NCBI RefSeq assembly: GCF_000687815.1
Contig: NZ_JHXU01000009.1
Span: 1-38,139 of the forward strand
DNA length: 38,139 bases
Source of the DNA: Mycoplasma elephantis ATCC 51980
Lineage (GTDB): Bacteria; Bacillota_I; Bacilli_A; Mycoplasmatales; Metamycoplasmataceae
Reading direction: 5' to 3'
The notes under the pieces are model-generated. The model had not been told where the DNA came from, searched no databases, and was given only the letters and a program-made list of their open reading frames with translations. The position numbers and the translations under genes are program-made. Numbering within the stretch: position 1 is the stretch's first letter; every line of letters starts with the position of its first letter. Positions 29,945-38,038 of the stretch are shown here, piece after piece.

Positions 29945-29950
29945 ATTATA
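29945..29950 (-). promoter_or_regulatory. -10 box for leaderless orf134-cmk-der transcript
   Basis: TATAAT on the minus strand followed by TAAAATT and ATG, with no Shine-Dalgarno in between. The spacing matches that of the other candidate leaderless genes in the window. Confidence 0.5.
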
Positions 29951-29988
29951 AAGAAAAAAAATATATGCTAAACAATTATGCATATAAA

Positions 29989-31092
29989 TTAATTACTTGA
30001 TAAAACATCTTTTGAATAATTCTCGTTAATATTATCAGTTGCTTTTTCCAAGACAGCTTTTAATAATGTTTCAGTTTTTTCATCATATTTTGGATTAATA
30101 ATTTCAAGAACAACAATAAGATTTCCGGCGCTTTTTTTATTAATTATACCTTTACCTCTAAGAGTTATGGCCATTCCATTAGTATAATTTCTTTTCATTT
30201 TTATTTCAACATTACCTTTAGGGGTTGGCACTTTAACATTTTTTTCTAAGATAATATCTTTTAATGAAACTTTTAGTTCTAAATAAATATCATTATTTTT
30301 TCTTTTAAAATATTTGTGTTCATTAATATTTACAATAATAATGTAATCACCATTCCCGGCTGGACAAAATTCACCAAAACCAACTATTCTTAATTTTGTG
30401 CCTTCAGTTACACCCGCCGGTATTTTAATAGTTACATCTTTTTGAATAATGCTATATTTTTTACCATCACATGATTCACAAATTTCTTTATACCTATAAC
30501 CCTTATCTTCACATTTTTTACATGGGTAAACTTTAGTTTGGACACCAAAAAATGAATTTACTTGTTTAATTACTTCGCCACTACCATCACATTCAACACA
30601 ATCTGTTCTTTCGGATTTTAGATTATAACCCGTCGCATTACAATCACTACAGTGTTCATATTTTTTAAGTTTTTTAGTAATTTCAGTACCAAGAACAGAA
30701 TCGACAAAACTTATATAGATTTCTTCGCCAAAATCTCTTGCTCCAGTCTTGCCTCATCCACTTCGACCTGTTTGATTAAAGAAACTTTCAAATATATCTC
30801 CAAACCCACTAAATCCACTAAAACCTTCAAAACCATCAAATCCACTAAAACCAGATTGTGCATCCGCATTTCCAAAACGATCATAGTTTGCTCTTTTATT
30901 TTCATCAATTAAAACATCATACGCTTCATTAATTTCTTTCATTTTCTCTTCAGCGTCTGGGTCTTTTGATTTATCTGGATGATATAAATTAGCTAATTTT
31001 CTGTATGCTGTTTTTATTTCTCTAGGGGTTGCATCTTTATTAACTCCTAAAACATCATAAAAATTTCTTTTTTCTTTATCCGCTTTACTCAT
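29989..31092 (-). CDS. dnaJ: Chaperone protein DnaJ
   Basis: A 367-residue Hsp40 co-chaperone of DnaK. The J domain spans about 10-76 (HPD at 38-40). A Gly/Phe-rich segment with repeats such as [17 protein letters not shown] follows, then the zinc centre with four CxxC motifs (CSDC, CVEC, CKKC, CESC) and two C-terminal beta domains. It is the canonical DnaJ, in contrast to the G/F-less paralogue at 21154. The start is ATG 31092, without a Shine-Dalgarno. A CIRCE element lies 9 nt upstream and covers the likely -10 box (TAAAAT, 31104-31099), so repression by HrcA is expected. Confidence 0.95.
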
Positions 31093-31101
31093 ATTACTAT
31101 T

Positions 31102-31128
31102 TTAGCACACTATTGCTTCAAGTGCTAA
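31102..31128 (-). promoter_or_regulatory. CIRCE operator (HrcA site) of dnaJ
   Basis: TTAGCACAC-N9-AAGTGCTAA, compared with the consensus TTAGCACTC-N9-GAGTGCTAA: 16 of 18 arm positions match, and the two changes weaken only the innermost pairs. It sits between a predicted promoter and the ATG, overlapping the TAAAAT box at 31099-31104. HrcA is the known CIRCE-binding heat-shock repressor; its gene is not in this window. Confidence 0.9.
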
Positions 31129-31178
31129 AAATAAATATAAAAAGTTGTTTATATTTTTGTATAATATTTTTATATTTT

Positions 31179-31254
31179 GCCGTCTTAGCTCAGTAGGCAG
31201 AGCACATCCATGGTAAGGATGGGGTCGCAAGTTCAACTCTTGTAGATGGCACCA
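31179..31254 (+). tRNA. tRNA-Thr (anticodon GGU)
   Basis: A cloverleaf with acceptor GCCGTCT/AGATGGC, D arm GCTC...GAGC, anticodon stem CATCC/GGATG with loop ATGGTAA (anticodon GGU, reads ACC/ACU), T arm GCAAG-TTCAACT-CTTGT, discriminator A and encoded CCA (31252-31254). TATAAT at 31160-31165 is well placed. The T loop TTCAACT has A where G is usual (TTCGA), seen in some Mollicute tRNAs. Confidence 0.95.
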
Positions 31255-31270
31255 TATCATAAAAATATGA

Positions 31271-31293
31271 AAAAAACAGCAATCGCTGTTTTT
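31271..31293. terminator. Bidirectional terminator between tRNA-Thr and ppa
   Basis: AAAAACAGC and GCTGTTTTT form a 9-bp stem around AATC, with an A-run before and a T-run after. It ends the tRNA transcript on the plus strand and overlaps the last base pairs of the ppa stop codon on the minus strand. Confidence 0.85.
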
Positions 31294-31843
31294 ATATTTT
31301 ATATTTTTCAGGATGTTCTTTCTTCATTTTTTCAAAAAATACTTCTTTTTTTAATTTTCCATATTTATTCATAAGTTCTAAACATTCTTTAATTTCATTT
31401 TGAGCTCATTTTTCATCTTCAAAGCCAGGAACTTTTGTTAAATCTTTGCCTTTTCAATCTTTATAGTGGCTAAAAAAGTATCTTACTTTTTCTAGTCATT
31501 CTTTAGGGAGATCACTTAGCTTGTTAATTTTATCAAGTGTATAATCATCATCATGAACACCAATTAATTTTGTATCTGTTTCACCAGAGTCTATCATTCT
31601 CATAGCGCCAATAATCCTTACATTAAGATATGTACCAGGTAAGAAATCATGTTCACTATATACTAAAACATCTAATTCATCACCATCTCAATCTAGAGAA
31701 TTTGGTAAAAAACCATATGTGGCAGGATATTTAAAACCATCACGTAAAATTCTATCTACTTCAATAGCCTTTGTTTCTCTATTATATTCATACTTAATAT
31801 CAGAATTATTCGGTATTTCAACCATTATTTTATATTTTTGCAT
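31292..31843 (-). CDS. ppa: Inorganic pyrophosphatase (family I)
   Basis: A 183-residue soluble Mg-dependent pyrophosphatase, which pulls biosynthetic reactions forward by hydrolysing PPi. The family I signature is [15 protein letters not shown] (DxDxxD), supported by [27 protein letters not shown] and [23 protein letters not shown] Trp codons split the gene under the standard code. ATG 31843 overlaps the pgi stop by one base (TAATG) with AAGGGA inside the end of pgi. The terminator at 31271 follows immediately. Confidence 0.95.
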
Positions 31844-33135
31844 TATTTATTTCCCTTCAATATTTTAAACATATTACTTTTGTATACTTCAACGCCAGGT
31901 TGATCAAATGGATTAACGCCTAGCAAATATGCACTCATTGCTAAAGCTCATTCAAAGAACATAAAAAATCATCCTAAAGATTCTTCTGTTGCTTCTTTTA
32001 TATTAATAATGATATTAGGAATATTACCTTCTTTAAAGTGAGCCATTCTAGTTGCCTCAAAAGCTGCTTTATTTATATTATGAATATTATTCATATTTAA
32101 GAAAATTAATTTATCAATATCTTCCGCTTGATTTATTTTCATATCTAAATTAACTCTTGGTTTTTCTAATCATAAAACTGTTTCAAAAAGTATTTTTGAA
32201 CCTTCTTGAACCATTTGTCCAAGTGAATGTAAATCAGTTGTATAAACCAAACTATATGGTAATAAACCTTTTCCTTCTTTACCTTCAGATTCAGCAAATA
32301 ATTGTTTTCATCATTCGCTTAAATATCTTCAATTGTATTCATACGTTACAAGCGTTTCAACATTATATTTTTTGCTTAAAATAAATCTTGTAACAGCATA
32401 TTTATATGCATCATTTACTTTTAAGTCTGGGTTTGAAAAAATTGATTGAGCATTTTTTGCACCACTCATAAGTAAATCAATGTTAACACCAGCACATGCT
32501 AATGGAAATAATCCAACAGGCGTTAGAACACTAAATCTTCCACCAACATCATCAGGAATTACAAATTTTGTATATCCTTTTTTGGTTGCCAATTCATATA
32601 AAACTCCCCTTGATTTATCGGTAGTTGCCACAATAAAATCTTTTGCTTCTTCTTCACCTATTTTTGATTCTAGTAATTTTCTAAATTCTCTAAATGCTAT
32701 GGAAGGTTCAAGTGTTGTTCCTGATTTAGAAATCACATTTATCGCAAATTTTTTATTTTCTACATACTTTAATTTATTAATCAAATCCTGACTACTAATG
32801 TTATTTCCCGCAAACAATAACTCTATTTTTGGTTTATTAGAGCTATATTCTGGATAAATATACTCATATGCAGCCTTAATTCCTAAGTATGAACCCCCGA
32901 TACCAATTGAAACAATAACTTCTACTCCATTATTTTTTCATTCTTTTGCTTTTTCTTTAATTTTCTTATATTCGTCATTGTTGTAATTTTTAACAATATC
33001 AGTTCAGCCTAAGAAAGCGTTACCTTTACCGGTTTTATTAACTATTTCACCATGAATTTTATTTACTTTGTCTTGAAATTCATATATTTTATTTTCATCA
33101 ATTGCTGTTGATAGATCTAGATTTAACAATTTCAT
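31843..33135 (-). CDS. pgi: Glucose-6-phosphate isomerase
   Basis: A 430-residue glycolytic enzyme interconverting glucose 6-phosphate and fructose 6-phosphate. Two SIS domains are visible: [15 protein letters not shown] (phosphate-binding), [37 protein letters not shown] (family signature), and the C-terminal stretch [14 protein letters not shown]. Length is typical of the short Firmicute/Mollicute type. ATG 33135 has AAAAGGAGAAAT upstream. It is cotranscribed with ppa and divergent from dnaX. Confidence 0.95.
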
Positions 33136-33228
33136 ATTTCTCCTTTTTACACATATAATATTTTATTACATTATTAATCAATATAATATTGATAATGATA
33201 AAATTAAAAATAAAGAATATGGAGAAAG
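33136..33228. promoter_or_regulatory. Divergent promoter region pgi / dnaX
   Basis: A 93-bp AT-rich region. TATAAT on the plus strand at 33182-33187 is the likely dnaX -10 and lies in the centre of the inverted repeat ATCAATA-TAA-TATTGAT (33177-33193). TATTAT-like boxes on the minus strand around 33155-33162 suit pgi. Both genes have ordinary Shine-Dalgarno sequences (GGAG at about 33220 for dnaX; AAGGAG for pgi). Confidence 0.45.
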
Positions 33229-35103
33229 ATGGAATACATTAATTTATATAGAAAATATCGTCCCAGTTTTTTTAAAGATGTAAAAGGACAAGATCATATT
33301 ATAAAATCTTTAACCAATTCAATCTTAAACAATAATATTGGTCATGCTTATTTGTTTTCCGGACCAAGAGGTGTAGGAAAAACATCAGTTGCTAAAATTT
33401 TTGCTAGCGCTTTAAATTGCTATCATAGAAATCAAGATGATGTAGAACCATGTAAAAATTGCATTGAAAACATTAATAATTCATTAGATATTATAGAATT
33501 TGATGGCGCATCAAATAATACCGTCGAAGCAATGAGGACACTTATTGAAAAAGCTCAAATTTCGCCAATAAATTCCAAATATAAAATATATATAATAGAT
33601 GAAGTTCATATGCTTTCTAATTCAGCATTTAATAGTTTATTAAAAATACTTGAAGAGCCCCCAAAACATATAATTTTTATTTTGGCAACAACCGATCCTC
33701 AAAAAATTCCATTAACTATTCTTTCTAGATTGATTAGATTTAATTTTAGATTAATGACTCAAAAAGTAATAATTGACCAACTAAAATATATTTTTAAAAA
33801 GGAAAATATAACATATGAAGAAGATGTTTTACAACATATTGCAAGATTATCAACAGGCGGAATGAGAGATGCTCTTTCAGTATCTGAACAGGCAATTAGT
33901 TTATGTGATAAAAACATTAAAATAAAAGATTTACTTGAAGCGTTTAGTATTGTATCTAACGAGAATTTAATTTCTATTATTAATTTTATTAAAGAAAAAA
34001 ATGAAAAATGTTTATTAAACTTATTAGAAGATTTGCATCGATCTGGTATTGAAACAGAAAAACTGATTTATAACCTAATAGATGTATTAAAAGATTACAT
34101 TGTTTATAAAGCAACGAATCACTCAAATTTATTAAATACCATATTAAAAGAACAAGTAGAATTAATTAAAATTGATTTTGAAGAGGCAAGAAAATATATT
34201 TTTGAGCTTTATTCAATTCTTAAAAAACTCTACTATATCGAAAACTCTTTTGAATTTTTGGAAATAAAACTTTTGGAAATATCACTTGGAATCCCAAATG
34301 TTCTTGAAGTTGATAATAAAAAAAATAATATAAAAAATATATTTGAAATTTCGGAGCAAAAAAATAAAATAACTCAAAATAAATCTATAAAAAATACTGA
34401 AATTATTGAAAATAAGATTAATAAAATTAATGAAATAGAATCACCAAAAATAGAAACAAATAATGAATCTAAAACCAATAAAGAATCAAAACCTAAAATT
34501 AATAAGGAGCAAAAATTAAAAGTTAATGAACAAATTTTTCAAAATGAATCAAATAATAATTTTATTTCCGGTGACTCTAAAAGTGATTTAAATAAATATT
34601 CAATAGAAGATTATGCTAGCTTATTTTTACAAAAAAATAAAGACATAAAAAATAATGATAACTTAAATTTTGAACGAATAAAATATATGACTTATTCTGA
34701 ATTTAATGACCATTATAAAGAACAATTTAGTGAGAATGAATTTTTAAGTATTCAAAAATCACTTTCAGCATGTAATATTTTGTTCTCATCTGAAAAATTT
34801 TTGCTTATAACTTCAAAAGAAGAATCTATTCTAAAAATGATAGATAAAGAACTAAAAAAATTATGTATTCATTTAATGATATATTACGCATTTAATGAAT
34901 ACAGATACATATACTTAATAAATGATGATTATAAAAATAAATTATTAGAATATATTGAAAAAATAAGAATTGAAAAGATCCGTCCAAAAAAACACAAAAT
35001 ACTAACACCCAACTTTGTTGCAAAATTTTTAAAACAAGAGGAAGAAGAAAAAATTAAATTTTTTGAAGATAATAAAATATTAAAAAAATACCAAAGGAGT
35101 TAA
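33229..35103 (+). CDS. dnaX: DNA polymerase III subunits gamma/tau
   Basis: A 624-residue clamp-loader subunit. The AAA+ module (1 to about 220) has the Walker A GPRGVGKT (45-52), Walker B/DEVH box at 124-127 and sensor 1 FILATTDPQKIPLTI. Only three of the four usual zinc-ribbon cysteines are seen (C64, C75, C78; the fourth position reads Asn81). Domain III follows, then a long Asn/Lys/Glu-rich low-complexity linker (about 385-450) and a tau-like C-terminal domain. dnaX-ybaB-recR is a conserved order in Firmicutes and Mollicutes. The start has GGAG upstream; there is no obvious frameshift signal for a separate gamma form. Confidence 0.95.
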   Translation: MEYINLYRKYRPSFFKDVKGQDHIIKSLTNSILNNNIGHAYLFSGPRGVGKTSVAKIFASALNCYHRNQDDVEPCKNCIENINNSLDIIEFDGASNNTVEAMRTLIEKAQISPINSKYKIYIIDEVHMLSNSAFNSLLKILEEPPKHIIFILATTDPQKIPLTILSRLIRFNFRLMTQKVIIDQLKYIFKKENITYEEDVLQHIARLSTGGMRDALSVSEQAISLCDKNIKIKDLLEAFSIVSNENLISIINFIKEKNEKCLLNLLEDLHRSGIETEKLIYNLIDVLKDYIVYKATNHSNLLNTILKEQVELIKIDFEEARKYIFELYSILKKLYYIENSFEFLEIKLLEISLGIPNVLEVDNKKNNIKNIFEISEQKNKITQNKSIKNTEIIENKINKINEIESPKIETNNESKTNKESKPKINKEQKLKVNEQIFQNESNNNFISGDSKSDLNKYSIEDYASLFLQKNKDIKNNDNLNFERIKYMTYSEFNDHYKEQFSENEFLSIQKSLSACNILFSSEKFLLITSKEESILKMIDKELKKLCIHLMIYYAFNEYRYIYLINDDYKNKLLEYIEKIRIEKIRPKKHKILTPNFVAKFLKQEEEEKIKFFEDNKILKKYQRS

Positions 35104-35105
35104 TA

Positions 35106-35396
35106 ATGAATATTAATGAAATGATGAAACAAGCCAAAAAAATGCAAGCAGAATTAGAATTAAAAGAAAAAGAGTTTAATAAAAAGGAATTTAAGATCGA
35201 AAAACAAGGTCTTAGTCTTATCATGTATGGAAATAAAAAGATAAAATCAATTAAAATTGATCCTATTTTAATTGATGAAGATGATATTGAGTTATTAGAA
35301 GATATGATCACATTGTCTATTAATGAAACAATAGATAAAATCGAAGAAGAATATGAAGCTTCTTCACCAAAAATGCCAAAAAACATGCCTTTTTAA
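35106..35396 (+). CDS. ybaB: YbaB/EbfC-family nucleoid-associated protein
   Basis: A 96-residue DNA-binding dimer of unknown precise role. It has the family pattern MNEMMKQAKKMQAEL (here MNINEMMKQAKKMQ...), a middle GLSLIMYGNKKIKSIKIDP, and the acidic-helical end DIELLEDMITLSINE. ATG 35106 follows AAAGGAG at the end of dnaX, three bases after its stop. The recR gene starts 3 nt after its own stop. Its position between dnaX and recR is diagnostic. Confidence 0.93.
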   Translation: MNINEMMKQAKKMQAELELKEKEFNKKEFKIEKQGLSLIMYGNKKIKSIKIDPILIDEDDIELLEDMITLSINETIDKIEEEYEASSPKMPKNMPF

Positions 35397-35398
35397 TT

Positions 35399-35974
35399 AT
35401 GGAAAATCACATTATTGAAGAATTAATTCAATCATTAGTTTCTCTACCATCTATTACCAAAAAAAATGCCGCAAAAATAGCTCAATATATATTAAAAATG
35501 AATATTGATGATGTTGCCCAATTAATAAAATCGATAGAAAAAGTCAAAAATTATGTATTCTTATGTAATAGATGCCATTATATTTCAAGTGGTGATTTAT
35601 GTAATATTTGTCTAGATAATAAACGGAATAAAAATGTAATAATGATTATTGAAAATATTAATGATATAGATAAAATTGAGCAAGCCCAATTTTATGATGG
35701 AGAGTATTTTGTTTGAGATTTAATTTTGGATAAAAAACAAAATTCTAAAATACAACTTTCTAATGACGAATTAAGTTATATAAATTCGCACAATAATATC
35801 ATCCTTGCTCTAAACCCTAATTTACAAGGTGAGATAAAATCAGAATTTTTAATAAATAAATTGAAAAATAAAAATATTTCAAAATTGGCCATCGGTTTAC
35901 CATTTGGTTCTCAAATTGATTATATAGATGAAATAACACTAAAACAGGCATACAAAAATAGAGAAAAAATCTAA
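35399..35974 (+). CDS. recR: Recombination mediator RecR
   Basis: A 191-residue protein that acts with RecF/RecO to load RecA on gapped DNA. It has an N-terminal helix-hairpin-helix (LVSLPSITKKNAAKIAQYI), a zinc finger (C56, C59, C68, C71), a divergent Toprim domain (VIMIIENINDIDKIEQAQFY), and the C-terminal GLPFGSQIDYIDEITLKQAY. Compared with typical RecR, several Toprim glycines and acidic residues are missing. UGA Trp at 35714 joins the two halves. The ATG is close to the ybaB stop, with no separate good Shine-Dalgarno, so it is likely coupled. The terminator overlaps its stop codon. Confidence 0.92.
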
Positions 35975-35992
35975 CTTAATGTTAGATTTTTT
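35964..35992. terminator. Bidirectional terminator between recR and the Nudix gene
   Basis: AAAAAATCTAAC (35964-35975) pairs with GTTAGATTTTTT (35981-35992) around TTAAT. It contains the recR stop and, on the minus strand, the end of the Nudix gene, so one hairpin ends both convergent transcripts. Confidence 0.88.
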
Positions 35993-36518
35993 TCGCTAAT
36001 AAATAACAAGATCCTAAACTAGATAGATGTAATTCATTATCTAAAATGGATATTAATGCTTGTTCAGGCTTTCATACATTATAAGATACTAATTCAAAAT
36101 ATGAGCCATCAGTTTTTATTTCACCTTGTTTAATACCCGTTACATCAATTAAAAAATTGAAAACCTTTTCATTCATTTGCGTAGAAGATATTGATACAGA
36201 TGATGCAACTATATTTTTTTTAGTTATTTTATATCCCGTTTCTTCACCCACTTCTCGAACAACACATTCATCCGGAGTTTCATTTTTTTCTAAAGCACCT
36301 GTAACACTAGAAGGAAAACAATCATCCGATTTCTTTTTTTCTTCCACCTCTGGTAATGGTTGATAATGGATTAGAAAATATCTTTTATTGTTTTCTTTTT
36401 TGAATAATAATGCGGATATAGAATTTATACTTTTACGTTGAGCATAAATAAATCCATCTTCCGCTTTATAAACAGATATTCATTCAGATTCAAAAATTTT
36501 ATTTGTTTTTATAGACAT
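35982..36518 (-). CDS. Nudix hydrolase (ADP-ribose pyrophosphatase-like)
   Basis: A 178-residue hydrolase of nucleoside diphosphates linked to X. The complete Nudix box GX5EX7REUXEEXGU is visible as GALEKNETPDECVVREVGEETGY-type residues (G...E, then REVGEETG), with the family-typical beta strands FLIHYQPLPEVEE before it. The start is ATG 36518, which brings in the N-terminal SIKTNKIFESEWISVYKAED containing a UGA Trp. No Shine-Dalgarno; TATAAT (36528-36533) lies 9 nt upstream. Substrate cannot be read from sequence: ADP-ribose, NADH or damaged nucleotides are possible. It is convergent with recR and shares its terminator. Confidence 0.85.
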
Positions 36519-36527
36519 GTTATCTTT

Positions 36528-36533
36528 ATTATA
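36528..36533 (-). promoter_or_regulatory. -10 box close to the Nudix start codon
   Basis: TATAAT on the minus strand followed by AAAGATAAC and ATG, with no Shine-Dalgarno. Predicted mRNA is leaderless or carries only a few bases of leader. Confidence 0.45.
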
Positions 36534-36541
36534 TGTTTTGT

Positions 36542-37492
36542 TTAATAAAAATTTATTCAAAATTTTCTTATTTTTAAATTTAACGGAAATTGTTTCAACA
36601 ATATTGAAAGCATTACCCTTTTTATGCGAGAACTTGTATATCGTTTTGAATTACAACGGCTTACAAATTCGTTATATGTTTTAGCATCTATATTTTTTTT
36701 AAATAAGTTCTCTATACCTTCACTTACTAATTTAATTTTGCCCAAATCTTTGTTTGCAGTTCTTTTTAATATTTGTTTAAATCTTTTGAATTTATCTTCA
36801 ATTCTATTAATTTTTGTATTTAAATTTATTGGAGTGTATTTATCCAATCCTTGCAATTCATTATTAATAATTTTATTTCTTATGTATGTGGCAGATGCAT
36901 AAATTCCATTCGGAGTATTGGAATGAAAACCATTTGTTCTTTTATGACAATAAGGCTTTATATTTAATTTATACTTATAGATAGATTTTACATACTCTAG
37001 GCCCAAAATATCATTAGGCATACTAATATCATAATTCATCATCTCTTTTATTGCTTCATTATTAGCTTTAGGAAATGACATACCAAGTTTTAGTTTTTGT
37101 TTTATTACTTTATTTAATAAATTAGTATTATCTATTGTCAATTTTGCAATTTTTTTGAAAATTTCTATGTCATTGGTTTCACTACCAAATAAAAGAGTAT
37201 TTATTTTATATTTACGCATCATTAGTATTGCATGTTCGGCAAATATATGCGCTGCTTGAATTACATATTTTTGTTTTAGCTTTATAACTTTTTTTACCCC
37301 ATATTTTTTTGCTCATTTAACCCTTTGCGAAAACTTTAAAATATTTATTTCGCCTCTTTGAGTATATTTGCCCGACATAAAAAGATATATGTCATGATCC
37401 GGAAAATTTTTTTTAGCTAATTCTAATTGAAAAATATGACCGTTATGAAATGGATTATATTCCACAACAATTCCTAACCTAAATTTCTTCAT
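36542..37492 (-). CDS. tmcAL: tRNA(Met) cytidine acetate ligase-like nucleotidyltransferase (TmcAL/YlbM)
   Basis: A 316-residue protein of the TmcAL family, which adenylates acetate and acetylates C34 of elongator tRNA-Met. The nucleotidyltransferase motif is GIVVEYNPFHNGHIFQLE (H16, H19), followed by MSGKYTQRGEI and, in the C-terminal half, TPNGIYASATYIRNKIIN, SEGIENLF and the RNA-site-like TSSRIKRVMLSILL. It is shorter than Bacillus TmcAL (about 400). ATG 37492 gives the full N-terminus; TATAAT (37501-37506) lies 8 nt before it and there is no Shine-Dalgarno. It sits divergently next to rpmF, a common neighbour of ylbM-like genes. Family is clear; activity is inferred. Confidence 0.85.
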
Positions 37493-37500
37493 ATAAATTT

Positions 37501-37506
37501 ATTATA
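37501..37506 (-). promoter_or_regulatory. -10 box close to the tmcAL start codon
   Basis: TATAAT on the minus strand, then AAATTTAT, then ATG. The 8-nt spacing and the lack of a Shine-Dalgarno predict a leaderless mRNA. Confidence 0.5.
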
Positions 37507-37578
37507 TTTAAAAATTATTTGTATAAAATAATATAATAATAAAACAATATGATATATGACATCAAATAAGGAGAAAAA

Positions 37579-37770
37579 ATGGCAATTGTTCCAAAGCGAA
37601 AAACTTCTAAACAAAGAAAGCATTTAAGAAGAACACATGATTCATTAACTGCATCAAACACAAGAGCATGCTCGAATTGTTCAAAACAAATTGAACCTCA
37701 TGTTGCATGTCAGTTCTGTGGATTTTATAAAAATAAAAAAGTTTCTTCTTTAAAACCATTAAATAACTAA
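37579..37770 (+). CDS. rpmF: Ribosomal protein bL32
   Basis: A 63-residue protein of the large ribosomal subunit. The start MAIVPKRKTSKQRKHLRRTH is the bL32 signature, and the four zinc-ribbon cysteines are present (C31, C34, C44, C47 in CSNC and CQFC), so this is the Zn-binding form. ATG 37579 has AAGGAG upstream. Two terminators follow, so it is probably transcribed alone, from the TATAAT-rich region at about 37530. Confidence 0.97.
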   Translation: MAIVPKRKTSKQRKHLRRTHDSLTASNTRACSNCSKQIEPHVACQFCGFYKNKKVSSLKPLNN

Positions 37771-37796
37771 AAATAACTTATTAAAGTTATTTTTTG
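37769..37796 (+). terminator. rpmF terminator 1
   Basis: AAAAATAACTT (37769-37779) pairs with AAGTTATTTTT (37784-37794) around ATTA, followed by T. It starts at the rpmF stop codon. Confidence 0.8.
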
Positions 37797-37818
37797 ATAA
37801 TTTTATTTAAAAAAACAT

Positions 37819-37854
37819 AAAACAACAATTTTGTTTCATAATTGTTGTTTTTTT
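37819..37854 (+). terminator. Second, stronger terminator
   Basis: AAAACAACAATT (37819-37830) pairs perfectly with AATTGTTGTTTT (37840-37851) around a 9-nt loop, with a run of seven T. It backs up the first hairpin and insulates the next gene from rpmF transcription. Confidence 0.85.
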
Positions 37855-37879
37855 ATTGAAAAAATTAAAATTGCGTCTG

Positions 37880-37895
37880 TTTTTTTTTTTTTTTT
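37880..37895 (+). repeat. Homopolymeric T16 tract
   Basis: Sixteen consecutive T at 37880-37895, about 145 nt upstream of the gene that starts at 38039. It is by far the longest mononucleotide run in the window and lies in otherwise non-coding DNA after two terminators. Length is likely unstable by replication slippage. Confidence 0.9.
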
Positions 37896-37986
37896 GCAAA
37901 AAATACAAGATTTAATACTTAATATTGATATTTTTGACTATAAATTAATAAAATTGTGTAAAATAAATAAGAAAAATTCATTTTTT

Positions 37987-38020
37987 GTTTATGTTATTTA
38001 TTTAAATAACATACATAAAC
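37987..38020 (+). promoter_or_regulatory. Hairpin in the leader of the last gene
   Basis: GTTTATG...TTATTTA (37987-38000) pairs with TAAATAAC...CATAAAC (38003-38020) with a small bulge, just before AAAAAGGAG (38024-38032). TAAAAT-like boxes occur at about 37957-37963. There is no T-run, so it is not a terminator. It could affect ribosome access or mark an operator. Confidence 0.4.
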
Positions 38021-38038
38021 GTTAAAAAGGAGACAAAA

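Noticed and set aside
37831-38025. A 64-codon plus-strand frame running through the T16 tract
   Set aside because: It starts in a terminator hairpin, contains poly-Phe from the T-run, and lacks a Shine-Dalgarno sequence; non-coding DNA explains it better.
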